From Diatrype stigma (Eukaryota; Ascomycota; Sordariomycetes; Xylariales; Diatrypaceae), in the NCBI GenBank assembly GCA_022225965.2, contig JAKJXP020000209.1, positions 1-20,674 of the forward strand: a DNA stretch of 20,674 nt, given 5' to 3'. Position numbers and translations under genes: made by a program. Of this stretch, positions 1-9,858 are shown one piece after another. Within the stretch, counting starts at the first letter, position 1; the number at the start of each line of letters is the position of its first letter. Below the pieces are notes generated by a model. That model was not told the origin of the DNA and searched no databases. It saw nothing but the letters and a program-made list of their open reading frames with translations.

Positions 1-12
1 TGCCCGGCTTTG

Positions 13-37
13 CCCCCCCCCCCCCCCCCCCCCCCCC
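13..37. repeat. poly(C) homopolymer, 25 bases
   Basis: An uninterrupted run of 25 C close to the left edge of the window. Such runs are prone to slippage and sequencing error, so the exact length is uncertain. On the minus strand it is a G run that could form a G-rich secondary structure. Confidence 0.9.
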
Positions 38-308
38 GGTTTTGACTCGTTTCATTGACTGCCTTGCCTGCACGCTACGGGTTACGTGGTAAGGAGCTAT
101 AACTAGAGAGAAATATCTGCAGACTCAGTGTATTGTACGAAGCAGGGGTGGAGGATCGACCTCAGACCCAGCGTCACCGTCTGTTGCTCCTGCGGGCATT
201 GATGTGTGACGCAAGATTGATTGATCACTATACTATGGGCGCGGGTGGCTTCGAGTTCTAGGTCGGCAACCTGCTGCCGCCATATTGCCCACCATGACTT
301 AATACCTC

Positions 309-326
309 TACCTACTTATGTAGGTA
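309..326. repeat. inverted repeat TACCTAC-4 nt-GTAGGTA
   Basis: Two perfect 7-base arms (309-315 and 320-326) separated by TTAT. The right arm runs into a second small palindrome, TAGGTACCTA, at 321-330. It is one of many TACCTA/TAGGTA occurrences in the spacers of this window. Confidence 0.85.
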
Positions 327-375
327 CCTAGATAGGGCTGTAGGCAATACGTAATCATCGAGAAAATTCTTATGA

Positions 376-389
376 TACCTACGTAGGTA
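376..389. repeat. perfect 14-base palindrome TACCTACGTAGGTA
   Basis: A gapless, fully self-complementary 14-mer, about 50 bases after a similar gapped inverted repeat. It could be a binding site for a dimeric protein or simply a product of short-repeat expansion. The sequence alone does not decide. Confidence 0.85.
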
Positions 390-3300
390 ATGTATATTAT
401 GTTATATCATCGACTACCTAAGTTTCTACTACTAGGTAAATACTTATTCAAGCTCCGTATATATAGAAACCGCGCATAGTCTTCACCAAGTAACTACTTA
501 GCTACTTCGTAGAAATCTATTTTTAACTTGCATACAACCACGCCCACGCACAGCTCAAGCAATAATAGAGAATGCCTATAGTCCCGCACCATGAGCAAAA
601 TACATGCGTGGCTGAACCGTTATTGCGCCCAAAAGTGGTATCGCAGGCAAGACCCCATGTGCTTATGTGCTTATGTGCTCATGTATGACCAGATCGCTGT
701 TTAAGCACACGACGCAGGGTATAAAAAATTTGGCCGCTGTGTGACGGAATGTAAGAATCGCCTCCATTCATGCTGCTAGCGAGCTCATCGCTGAATATAT
801 ACATAGTAGTAAAATAGTAGGGAGGTAGTTGAGATATCGAGGTCAGATCTAGGAGGTATCGAGGTAATTCTGCACACGACAGACATACCGATGCTGCAGT
901 CCCCGGGATGATTCCTGTATACCTACCATCAAATGATAAACAATGCCATGATGATAAGAACTCAGTTCGATTAGGTGTTTTGCTCATCACACTGGCTTCT
1001 GTCGTCATACGCAGATACCACGCAACTTGCAAGTTGTGTTGCACGGCAGCCGGGGGTTATAAGCAACCTTGTTTGATCTGATAACGAACGATGGACTTCT
1101 TGGCTAACACGAAGGGCATATCGACAATGACCTATGAGGAGATGAGATATACGCCATACCAACAGTTTCCTACATAAGCGCTTGCGTATTCCCTATGTAA
1201 GAACCGTCACTGCCTTCTTGCCGTCGTCGTTGTCGTCGTCTTGCTGCATTCCAAGTGCCTATATACCCTAGCATAGGGGTTCCGCAGCAGGCTAGTAGGT
1301 GGGCTAACTAGCAGCTGGGGCGAAAACCCCCACGCCCTGGAATCATCAATATGTATGTCTGAGCCTGGTGCTGGTGTCTACGGTGTCCCTGATTGATGGG
1401 CTTTGTATCGATGCTGTGTAACGGCGGGCTTACCCTCGCTGCAAATCTGCAAATCAACTTCCGTGTACTTGCCTACGATGGAAGCAAGGAGCCCAGCCCT
1501 CGTCAAGGGGGATCTACCGCTGCCCCGTGCCCACGAGCGGAAGCGGAAGGCAAGCTAGGACCGTAAAGGGCGATTCTCCTTTCTACATGTCGGTACGACG
1601 TCCTCATTCAGACGTACACAGCGAAAATTGCATGGTAAGGTTGCAGATCCACGCATATACCCAGGCTGAGGCTGTTTTCTTCGATCATAGTCGAGGCAGT
1701 TAAGCATGGCCATCATCCCCCGTATTGTATTATCATCCCGTACCACGAATCATGATCGAGGTGGTTGATACACACACACGCACATGTCGCACCCACGCCG
1801 CAGAGCCTGACAGATCATATTGAAGCAGGCCAAAACAAAAGATGCCGTTCACCGGTTCCCATGTTTTCCTATACCACGGCTAGATAACGACCTCGGCTGG
1901 TACTTGCTGCACCTGAGAGCAATGGGATCTTCCGTCCATCTCGCCTGGCAACTTGACGGGGTTCCAGACCGGCACTTTTCTATGAGTCTCTTTTTTATAG
2001 TAGGATCTCTTCCCTATACTATGTAGGTATGTAGCTGGGTATAAGTCTAGGTCTAAGGGGCGCATATACCGGCACACGGATAAATAATAACTACGGCCTA
2101 CTCTCAATACCACATTGTGGTAAGCGGGCGAGCGCTCTAGTTAGCGATTGCTTCACTTGCGCAGCGCAGCATTCCTTGTTTTCATCCCTCTCCAAAAAGT
2201 CGCTCGTCGAGAACGTGGGATTCCAATGGGGCCCTACCTACATGCCTGCCTGCCTGCCTAGAAGCTTCGTTTCCTTTTCGTGAGGGCATCGGACAGACCG
2301 AAGGAAACTCCGTCCTGGCTGTGACGTGGCCCCCCACGAATGAAATCAAACACGGAAGTGCTTGCTTGAGAACGGCGGCAAACGAGCAAGTATCTGTAGA
2401 TCGGTAGGTATTAGTCCCGGGTATGCTCCGAAAGCTGAGTGCCGCTCATTCACCCATCAGGTCCTCGGGATATCTAAGTGCAATGCAGGCATGCCAGAAG
2501 CAAAGCCTCGCGTATTTGACCGAATGGTGCATAGAAACCCCACGCCTACCTGCACCGCTCTATAGCCTTCCTTCGGCTGGGTTAGAAAGAGCCGAGTGGG
2601 TATGCCCACGAGGGCGCATTAACCGAGAGGCCTCACATCATCATCCCGCGCGACAAAAGCTGGGCAAAGGAAATAGAGCTTGGGATTTGGGACGGGCCAC
2701 TGAGCCCGCCAGATCGAGTACTAGTAGTCAGAGCATCCCGCGTATTAATAAGGCCGGGGCCGATGCGAACCCCGGTGCATAAGTACGGTAGGTAGGTAGA
2801 CAGGTAGAAGTGGAAGAGTGTTACCTAAAAGACTGCACCTAGTGTAGTAGTTAAGCGTTACTCACAGCCGACTATGACATTGTTTCGATATGAATGGGTA
2901 ATAGAAATAGTAATTACAGCAGAGGGGGGTTCCATGAGAAGAACATTTGCTGTTGTGTCAGTGGGCAGGGTCTAGCTCGACGGAATAGGAAAGTCGTGAC
3001 AGGCTCTGAGACGCCGCCACTTAAGCGCCGTCAACATGCGCCAGTAATAAGAATAGCAGCAGCTGTTTCAAAGTCTGCCAGATGCTGGTCTCTTTTCCAT
3101 TCCGCTGGTTTATGATCACCATAATTGTCGATGATGATGTCGACTGACTATATGACATGATTATGAACATGATTATGGCAGGCATCTCGAAGGAGACTAC
3201 GTCCGGAGTTCACAATTGAGGTCGCCACCTACTAGGTTGTGAGGTAGCTAAGCTAAGCACATAAGTAGCTAGCTATATGGTACCTGTAGAAGTCGAGACT

Positions 3301-3433
3301 CTCTCTAGATGACCCCGCACGTGGTAGTAGCCTCGCCCTATAGAGTCGTCTACATAGTATTGCTTCGCTAGACGTGAGATAATCGGCACCGACAGGTATC
3401 CTGTTCAATATCGAGGGTTGAAAGAAGAAGAGA

Positions 3434-4485
3434 ATGGGTGAATTTGGTTCTGGTGTCTCGGCTTTGCTCGAGACCTATGGCAAATGTCTCAGCTTACTGA
3501 AGGCTTTCAAGGGGCGCTCCCAACCCGGCGACGACGGCTCCTCAGCGACGTCCGATGCGCGTTCACAGCTACGGAGGAGTATACGCTCGGATAGGTCTAG
3601 AGTTCGCGCAGCGTATGCAGCGAGGCTATACAGAGACGGCAAACGTCTTTCGCAGGGTGACTGTTGGTAGTCCTATCCGTCACAGCAGCGCCGGAAATGA
3701 TGTCTAGCCAAGAAGCTAATCCCATAGCAGCATCGTCGAGATCAAAGCTAAATCGGATATTGAAAAGGCTGAAAGGGGCGATCCTAAACATCCTCGACAT
3801 GTCCAAGACGCAGCAGCCTTCGATCGATTATGCGTCTCTGATATCGCTATCGAATTCTTCTCGAGTTGACGCTATCAAGACGATGGATGAGCTATCACAT
3901 AGACTCAGCAAATCATCTCGAAGTAGCCTCGGTGGGAAGAAGAAGGCATCGCCATCGTCTCCCTCCTCTACTTCATCATCATCAAAATCTAAACCCAGTC
4001 AAAAGGACAAGAGCTCGAAGAAAATGGCGGGCGACAAAGGGAAAGGTGGAAAAACCAAGAGTCCACCAGACCATCGGCAAGGCAAGAAGGCTGGGAAAGC
4101 CGCACGGAACCCCAGTGAGACCCCAAGTCACGATGCAAGCCCAAAGCATGTACTTCATAAGACGGAAAGAACCAAGCCGACTGGGAAGGACCACGTGGGG
4201 GAGTTGCGCAATCCCACCGTCTCCCCTCGGTTGCCCAGGAGAACAGCAGAAACTACCAAGGCTCCAAAGCGCATCTCATACCTGTCTATGTCATCTGGCA
4301 GCACTAAGCTTGGTGAGATTCCCATTCGAAGGTCGCGGCTAGTTTGGAATCCGGACGATGAGGATTTCGAGTATGGCTACCGGCCTGTATACCCGCTGCA
4401 CGCCGCCTCTAAGCCGGTCACTGAGGAGAGGGCCGGGTTCTTCAAGCGCCTCTTTGGGACCAAGGAGAAGAGCACCTCTAGGTAG
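3434..4485 (+). CDS. conserved fungal protein of unknown function (two exons)
   Basis: Proposed exons are 3434-3662 and 3728-4485, giving 328 residues. The N-terminus begins MGEFGSGVSALLETYGKC and continues as a basic helical segment rich in Arg and Ser (residues 40-75). I recall this as a pattern shared by fungal hypothetical proteins, but no function is known to me. After the intron a second helical basic block follows (residues 78-100, with NRILKRLKGAILNIL), then a long low-complexity Ser/Lys/Pro region (about 135-230), a short block GSTKLGEIP (about 267-275), and a C-terminal acidic and aromatic stretch ending in GFFKRLFG (about 313-320). No signal peptide or membrane span is seen. The low-complexity part suggests disorder. 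The first ATG after the AT-rich leader is taken as start; it lies in a GAGAATGG context. The exon 1 frame stops at 3668-3670 if unspliced. Existence of the gene is well supported; the exact donor is less so. Confidence 0.8.
3663..3727 (+). other. intron of the 3434-4485 gene (65 nt)
   Basis: The 3' end is strong: branch-like GCTAAT at 3715-3720 followed by CCCATAG ending at 3727. The best donor is GTTGGT at 3663, which yields ...LSQGDSASSRSKL with the frame closing exactly. GTGACT at 3657 gives the same downstream frame with two residues fewer. A third option, GTAGTC at 3667 with TAG ending at 3707, would give a 41-nt intron. The donor is therefore uncertain by a few bases. Confidence 0.65.
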
Positions 4486-5020
4486 AAAGGTAGGTAGGTA
4501 GGCTGGGGCTTGAGATGGATGGTATCCTTCCTATAGTTGCCCTTCGTATATGAAGCAGTAATGAAGCAGCAAAAAAGTGAAGAAACAACCTTGGAAAGTC
4601 ATTGATAAACTACTTACTACATAGGCAGTATGGCAATAGGAGTAATATGCAGGTAACGGATGTAAAATGCCCCTGATACCGGCCCCAAGTTAAGTACGAA
4701 AGATTAGTGGAGACTCTTGGGACGTCACCCACAGATTCGACATTCAACCGACCCCACTACGAAAAATGGCGATTTGGTAATAACTTATTCGGTAGCCCCT
4801 CCCAACAACCCCATAACTGCTTACCTAGAGGAAGGTACGATATACGACATACGATCCATCCAACGCTACGAGGCTCCAGCTGTGACAGGGTTAGGGCAAA
4901 ATAAGGAAGGAACGGAGTCTGACACCTTCCTGCATCTACGGCCATGCCGACTTGATTGATCTTCCCCCGAATAACGTCAACGTATTTCCACATCCTTCCT
5001 TCGTCGACCGTCAGCCCCGA
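4486..5020. promoter_or_regulatory. intergenic spacer with the SRP72 promoter and leader
   Basis: 535 bases between two same-strand genes, without a gene of its own. It starts with a (GGTA)n microsatellite just behind the upstream stop codon (4489-4501) and then is AT-rich. A three-residue upstream ORF (ATG at 4944, stop ending at 4955) lies 65 bases before the SRP72 start; whether it is in the mRNA is unknown. The SRP72 frame is open upstream to about 4952 but contains no ATG before 5021. Confidence 0.55.
4488..4502. repeat. (GGTA)n microsatellite
   Basis: About three and a half GGTA units right after the stop codon of the upstream gene. The same unit recurs at 2785-2798. Confidence 0.75.
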
Positions 5021-7204
5021 ATGGCGGACCCGGCAGCCACTTTGACCTCCCTCCTACGGGCTGCGTCCATTGAGGACCACGACGAAGTCTTGAAGGCTGC
5101 CAACGCCGCTATCAAGGCCTCCAAGGGCGACCTGCAAGCACACCACACGCGCGTCGTCGCCCTGCTGAACCTCGACCGCTGGGACGATGCCCTCCGCGCT
5201 CTGGCCGAAGGCGGCGATAGGCTGGAGGCCGAGTGCTTGTTGGAGAAAGCATATGCCCTATACAAGCTGGGTCGGTTGGAAGAGGCTGAAAAGCTGGTCC
5301 AGTCCACCTCGGAACCGTCGCGCGCTCTCCGACAGCTAGGCGCCCAGGTAGCCTACCGCTTGGAGAAGTTCCAGGACGCCGCCAGCACCTACCGCCGTCT
5401 CGAAACAGAAGGGGGTGGCCGGCCGGGAGAAGAGAACGACCTGAGGATCAACACGCTGGCGACGCATGCGCAGCTGGAATGGAACGGCCTGGGTGGTGTG
5501 CTAGCCGAGAAAGAGAGGCAGCCTTCCCGCGAAGACCTCGAGGCTTTCGAGCCCGCCTACAACGCCGCCTGCGGGTGCATTGCGCGCGGAGACTTCAGCC
5601 GGGCATCTGTTCTTCTGAAGCGGTCGCGAGATCTCTGCGAGGCTAGTGAAGAGCTGAGCCCGGAGCAGAAAAGGGAAGAGCTGTTGCCTATCTTGGTACA
5701 GCACACTTACGTCTTGACACGGCTTGGCAAGGAAGCCGAGGCGGCCGCTTTAGAGAGGTCTATTGTTCCATCTGAGTAGGTCAAGATACTTAAATGTATT
5801 GATGTATGTGTTCTAACTTCAAGCAGGGTTCCCGACGCGCAGACGAGAGCTATAGCTCGTAACAACCAAACTGCCTTAGGCGTCGAGGATCGAAACCCCT
5901 TCCTCACACAGCGACTGACCCAGTCAGCTGCTGATCTATCCGGAAATGATAAACTCTTCGAATACCAGGCGTCTATATTCAGGCGGAACCGATACGCCAT
6001 AGACCTCAAGATCCAGAAGTTCAACGGCGTCGAGTCTTCGACCTCGAAGTTGATCTTGGAGGCTCCCACCCCCACCGCGTCGCAAGAGATCGCCGAGCTG
6101 GGCGTCATCAGCGCCGCGGCCCATGCCCACTTAGAGACCGGCAAGACGGCGCTGAAGGAGATCCTCCCGATGCTGGAGAAGCGCCCCAGCGACATCGGCT
6201 TGCTACTGACCATCATCCAGCTCTACGTGCAGACGCAGAACCCCGGCCCCGCGCTCACCCTCCTCGAGACGTTCCTGCGGCGCCTAGAGGCCGCCACGAC
6301 GCCGGACCACCAGGACGTGCGTTTCGCGCCCGGCCTCGTTGCCGTCGCCGTCGCCCTATACCGGCTCCAGGGCCGGCAGAACGCCGTGCGGACCGAGCTG
6401 GCCCGGGCCTCCACGCACTGGCGGTCAAAGCAGGCCAAGGAGGCAGCGGCGTCGTCGTCGACCTCGCTCCTCCGCGAGGCAGGCGTAGAACTTCTCAAGT
6501 CCTCCAACCCGAAGCACCACGCGATCGCAGGCGCGACGTTCGAGAGCCTCGTGGCCGCGGCGGCCAAGTCCGGGGACGGTAGCGGTAGCGGTAGTGGCAG
6601 TGATGATACCACGGCTACCGCCGGCCTCGTCGCCTCCTTCGCCACTACCGACTACGCCAAGATCGAGCCGTACCTGCCCAGCCTGACGCCCGTGGACCGG
6701 CTGACGGCCGGGGTCGACGTGCAGGTGCTGCTCGACGCGGGTGTCGCCTCCTCCTCGGTACGCAGTACTACCGCCGCAGACGCCACGGCTGCTACTGCCG
6801 CGGCGCCTGCAGCAGCCAGTGGCGGCAGCAAGAAAAGGCCAGCGGACGGCGAGCCGAACAAAACCCGGAGGAAGAAGAAGCCGCGCCTGCCCAAGGACTA
6901 CGTGGAAGGGGGCGACAACCCCAAGCCGGACCCGGAGCGCTGGCTGGCGCTGCGCGACCGCAGCACGTACCGGCCCAAGGGGAAGAAGGGGAAGCGGCGC
7001 GCGCTGGAGGCCACGCAGGGGGGTTTGGCCAGGGGAGCGGTCGCGGAGGAGACGCTCGAGCTTGTTGGTGGGGCGGGGGCTGTCAAGGTCGAGAAGGCTG
7101 GCGGTGGTGCTGGCGGTGGCAGTGGAGGAGGAGCGACAGGGGGTGGAGGAGCAGGAGGAGGGGGCGGTGGGGGGAAGAAGGGGAAGAAGAAGGGGAAGAA
7201 ATGA
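5021..7204 (+). CDS. signal recognition particle subunit SRP72 (two exons)
   Basis: Exons 5021-5775 and 5827-7204 join to 710 residues; human and yeast SRP72 are about 640-670. SRP72 is the largest SRP protein. With SRP68 it binds the SRP RNA and supports co-translational targeting of secretory proteins to the ER. Residues 1 to about 440 are a helical solenoid with TPR-like repeats, for example LLEKAYALYKLGRLEEAEKL (73-92) and the next helix pair at 105-127. The hallmark is the C-terminal SRP72 RNA-binding region: a basic cluster with TRRKKKPRLPKDY (about 598-610), then GGDNPKPDPERWLALRDRS and a tyrosine/lysine block (about 613-640). A Gly/Ser linker lies near 500-510. The protein ends in a Gly-rich run followed by a Lys-rich tail (about 676-710), which extends it beyond the usual length. 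ATG 5021 is the first ATG in frame and gives the expected MADPAATL start. The second exon is markedly GC-richer than the first. Identity is firm. Confidence 0.96.
5776..5826 (+). other. SRP72 intron (51 nt)
   Basis: Donor GTAGGT at 5776, branch site TTCTAAC at 5811-5817, acceptor CAG ending at 5826. Joining gives ...SIVPSEVPDAQTRAIARNN and the frame continues to 7204 without a stop. If the intron is retained, the codon across the donor becomes GAG followed directly by TAG (5777-5779), giving a 252-residue N-terminal fragment. Confidence 0.93.
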
Positions 7205-8486
7205 AGTGATTCGCATACATGCATGGTGGGTGGTAGAGAGGGGTGAAGATAAGAAGGAGATAAAAAGCGAATCAAGTGGCCAGGTCAAGCAAACAGAACA
7301 GAACAAGCTGGTATCAATGGAAAGGATGAAAGAGAAAGAAGAAAATACTTGATGGTGACCTTTATCATCTCAGAGGCTTGAGGTGGACTCGTTGACAGGC
7401 AAGCCCCTACAGTGCTCTGCCTTCCCCTATCCCATTTAGCTTGCCGGTTGTGTGAAAATTCGGTTTTATGATCAGTTCGCAGGTGTAGATCAGGGACGCA
7501 GGCAATCTCCTGTCTGGTTTATGCCTGTGTTGTCGTGGTCAGCTTCTGAGGTAGTCAGGCATCTAGGAAGTTGATATGCCTAGCTGATACTTGATAGGTG
7601 CTGCCTTGAGTCTCCGCAACAGGCCTACTTGTGCGTCTTTGCCTTTCGAGTACCTAAGAGAGATGTGGGATAGACAAGGCTATGTGCTCTACTCTGCTCT
7701 GCACAGCTGTCCTAGAGAACCTCCCAGAAACGGGTCTTGAAAAAAACAGGCATCGACGTCCCTTTGTTCGTCAACTTGGAGCAGCCTGGGGGTGGATGAG
7801 ACTTGCTACCTCTCTCCTGAATGCCTTCCACTGATACGAGAATGTTCTCTGGTAGGTTAGCTATCTACCATATCTGCTTCATATATCTGGGCCTATGCAA
7901 TCCCGCTCAAGCAGAACTTTATTCCCATGCTGTGCGTATCTAGGACTGGTTGGTAGGTTGTTCTGCGGTAGCTGTAGCAACAAGCAACAAGCAACACGTG
8001 GTGCTCACCTGTAGACAAACAGCAAACACTATCTCCGGTATGAAAGATCGATACCTTAGGTACTGAGGTACGGGTTGGTAACCTGAGCAGTCTCTGGCTG
8101 TACCGTATAATCAGAAGCAGTCACATGAACCTCTGTGTGTATGTGAATAATATCAAATCACTGATAGTTATTGCATTAATGGTTATTACCTGCCTTGATT
8201 ACTCCAGTGTAGACGTACCTACCCCCTCTAGGCACTCTAGGTAGCACCTTCCTGCACCATGACAGGGCAACCACTGTACTTTAGTCCGAACTCAGCATTC
8301 GGATCTCTCGAAATCGCATCATCACATCTCATCCCATCGCATCGATTCATTCATCTGGCCTTGGCAGCCTGAGATCCGGTACCTTGATAACATACATTCC
8401 ACCATACTGGTTCACTACACGCATTCCTGCCATTCCACAAGCTCTTCCGCGTATCGGATTATCCAGCCGCTACCAACACCAGCAGC
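7205..8486. other. intergenic region between SRP72 and the coiled-coil gene
   Basis: About 1.3 kb without a gene. It should contain the SRP72 3' UTR and the promoter of the gene at 8487. Visible items are an A-rich purine stretch (7317-7347), a short CAACAAG repeat (7979-7995), TACCTA/TAGGTA words near 8050 and 8215, and CATC-rich pyrimidine DNA at 8318-8355 shortly before the start codon. A 37-codon upstream ORF, 8259-8372, ends before the main start; its presence in the mRNA is not known. Confidence 0.55.
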
Positions 8487-9858
8487 ATGTCTAAACCTAG
8501 CCAGCTACAGCGGGGACCATGGCCGTCGGCGTCTAAGGGTGCTCGATCGCCTGTCACCCCTGACTTCCGCACCGGCTCCCCAGTTTCTAAGAAATCGATG
8601 GATAACCCCCGCCGACTTGGCACAAGCCGAGTAGCAAGCTACTTGAATATAGGGAGTCGTTCCAACTCCGAGCCCGAGCCGAGCCCCCTAGGCCCATCAA
8701 CCGGCAGGAGCAAGAGCGGCTTCTTCCACCGCGAGGAGGATACGGTCTGGTTCAGCCCCAATGTGGAACAAGTGGTGGAAGGCGTCCAGGCCGGCCTCAT
8801 CAAACGGGGCGCGTTGGAGCCCATACCCATCCAGCACAACGCCTGCGTCATGACCATTATCGAAGCCTACGGGAAGAAGAACCAGACTATCAGAGCTCTG
8901 GAATCAAAAATCACCGAAGCCAAGGCCGCGCACGAGCGCACCAGGGAGCATACCAGGGAGCTGGCCGATGAGTGGCTAGGCCGCGAGAAGCAGTACAAGG
9001 CTGAGATCAAGCGGCTCGAGCTCCTCCTAGCGAGCACATCCCAGGAGGGTGTGGCGGCGGTCTCGCTGGCGAGGGCAGGCAGCGTCGTCGACAGGCACGG
9101 CCCCGAGGCGAAGAAGTTACAGTCCGAGCTGAGACGGCTAAGTGGCCACAAGCTAGAAGGTAGGTTTGGTCTTGGAGCCCCATCTACCGCAGACTTTGCA
9201 CATATAATGTCCGACTTTCTAACGAGATATTTGCTGCACTTCCAGAGGAAGAACCAAGCACGCCCAAGCCCAGGCCCCGAAAGCCAGATTTGTTCGGTAC
9301 GGAGCAGCCATCGATCTTCTCGAGCGACTTCACGGACGAGCTGAATGAGATCGTCGCACCGCGTCCAGAACCAGCGCCAGGTAAGTGAAAAAAAAAACCC
9401 CACCGATCCTAAAATTCCATGCGAGCTCTCAATAGGTAGTTCTGGGGCTAACCAGTGCCGGGGCGGGTTGAACCTGCACATCTTGGTACACAGCTCCGAA
9501 CCCGCCTCTACCCCTGATTCTAGATAGGGATTTCGATTACTTCCAGGGCCTGAGGATCCAGAAAGCCGAGGCTGCCGACGCCAGGGCTAAGTTTGAGGCC
9601 AGGACCGCTGCGAGGGCTGCCGCGAGGATCGCCTACAGGGCGGAGCGGAATTCACGCAAAGCTTCGGGGGCGGAGGCGTCAGCGGAGGCGGGAGCGGGAG
9701 CGGGAGTGTCGGCGGGTCCAGCAACGGATCCAGCAACGGAGCCAGCAACGGACCCCTTATCCAAGAACGATGATAATGAGTTCTCGCGTTTCTCGTTTGA
9801 GTTTGACGACAAACGTGATTCGCTGTCTCTTCAGGGGGGATCCAGGGGGAGCCCTTAG
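8487..9858 (+). CDS. coiled-coil protein of unknown function (three exons)
   Basis: Exons 8487-9159, 9246-9380 and 9494-9858 give 390 residues; the three lengths sum to a whole number of codons. Residues 1-75 are Ser/Pro/Arg-rich and probably disordered, with several S-P sites. A conserved-looking block follows, EEDTVWFSPNVEQVVEGVQ (about 83-101) and GALEPIPIQHNACVMTIIEAYG (108-129), leading into a charged coiled coil (about 130-182) and a shorter helix near 206-218. The middle is acidic and Pro-rich (225-275). Exon 3 encodes DRDFDYFQGL and an Ala/Arg/Glu helix (about 287-325), then an Ala/Gly stretch, three copies of PATD/PATE/PATD, and a tail with FSRFSFEFDD. The VWFSP block recalls fungal hypothetical proteins with a similar layout; I know no function. 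No membrane span or signal peptide is seen. ATG 8487 follows a CAGC-rich leader and is the first ATG of the frame. A structural or scaffold role is possible but is only inference from the coiled coil. Confidence 0.82.
9160..9245 (+). other. first intron of the coiled-coil gene (86 nt)
   Basis: Donor GTAGGT at 9160, branch site TTCTAAC at 9217-9223, acceptor CTTCCAG ending at 9245. The joined sequence reads ...GHKLEEEEPSTPKPRPRKPD. Without splicing the frame runs on for about 60 unrelated codons to a stop at 9342-9344. Confidence 0.9.
9381..9493 (+). other. second intron of the coiled-coil gene (113 nt)
   Basis: The donor is an ideal GTAAGT at 9381. Acceptor CACAG ending at 9493 gives ...PAPAPNPPLPLILDRDFDYF in frame with the open third exon. 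Its branch site is not obvious: GGCTAAC at 9446-9452 lies about 40 bases upstream. An alternative acceptor at 9523 is also in frame and shortens the protein by ten residues. Acceptors at 9435 and 9527 do not keep the frame. Confidence 0.7.
9718..9753 (+). repeat. three 12-base tandem repeats inside the coding sequence
   Basis: Three copies of CCAGCAACGGAN (9718-9729, 9730-9741, 9742-9753) encode PATD, PATE and PATD. The repeat keeps frame, so copy-number change would alter protein length by four residues per unit. Confidence 0.9.

Larger units (their letters stand above)
1..3433. other. gene-poor intergenic region
   Basis: I find no convincing protein gene here. The open frames are short (at most about 120 codons), lie on both strands, and their translations have no recognisable domain or conserved block. 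The DNA is moderately AT-rich and contains a C homopolymer near the left end, several TACCTA/TAGGTA words (for example near 309-326, 376-389, 2403 and 2785), and a GCCT-type repeat near 2245-2260. The last few hundred bases should hold the promoter and leader of the gene starting at 3434. A non-coding transcript cannot be excluded. Confidence 0.6.

Noticed and set aside
1251..1345. Possible 5S rRNA-like segment (GCTAGTAGGTGGGCTAACTAGC)
   Set aside because: It only loosely recalls the 5S 3' domain; the other conserved 5S segments are missing.
2423..2782. Plus-strand frame of 119 codons in the left spacer
   Set aside because: No recognisable domain, overlaps other frames, and codon use looks random.
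6425..7306. Long minus-strand frame of 293 codons over the end of SRP72
   Set aside because: It is the antisense shadow of a GC-rich exon; the plus strand encodes the conserved SRP72 RNA-binding region.
9345..9527. Short plus-strand frame downstream of exon 2 of the coiled-coil gene
   Set aside because: It reads through the GTAAGT donor region and does not join in frame with the well-supported third exon.
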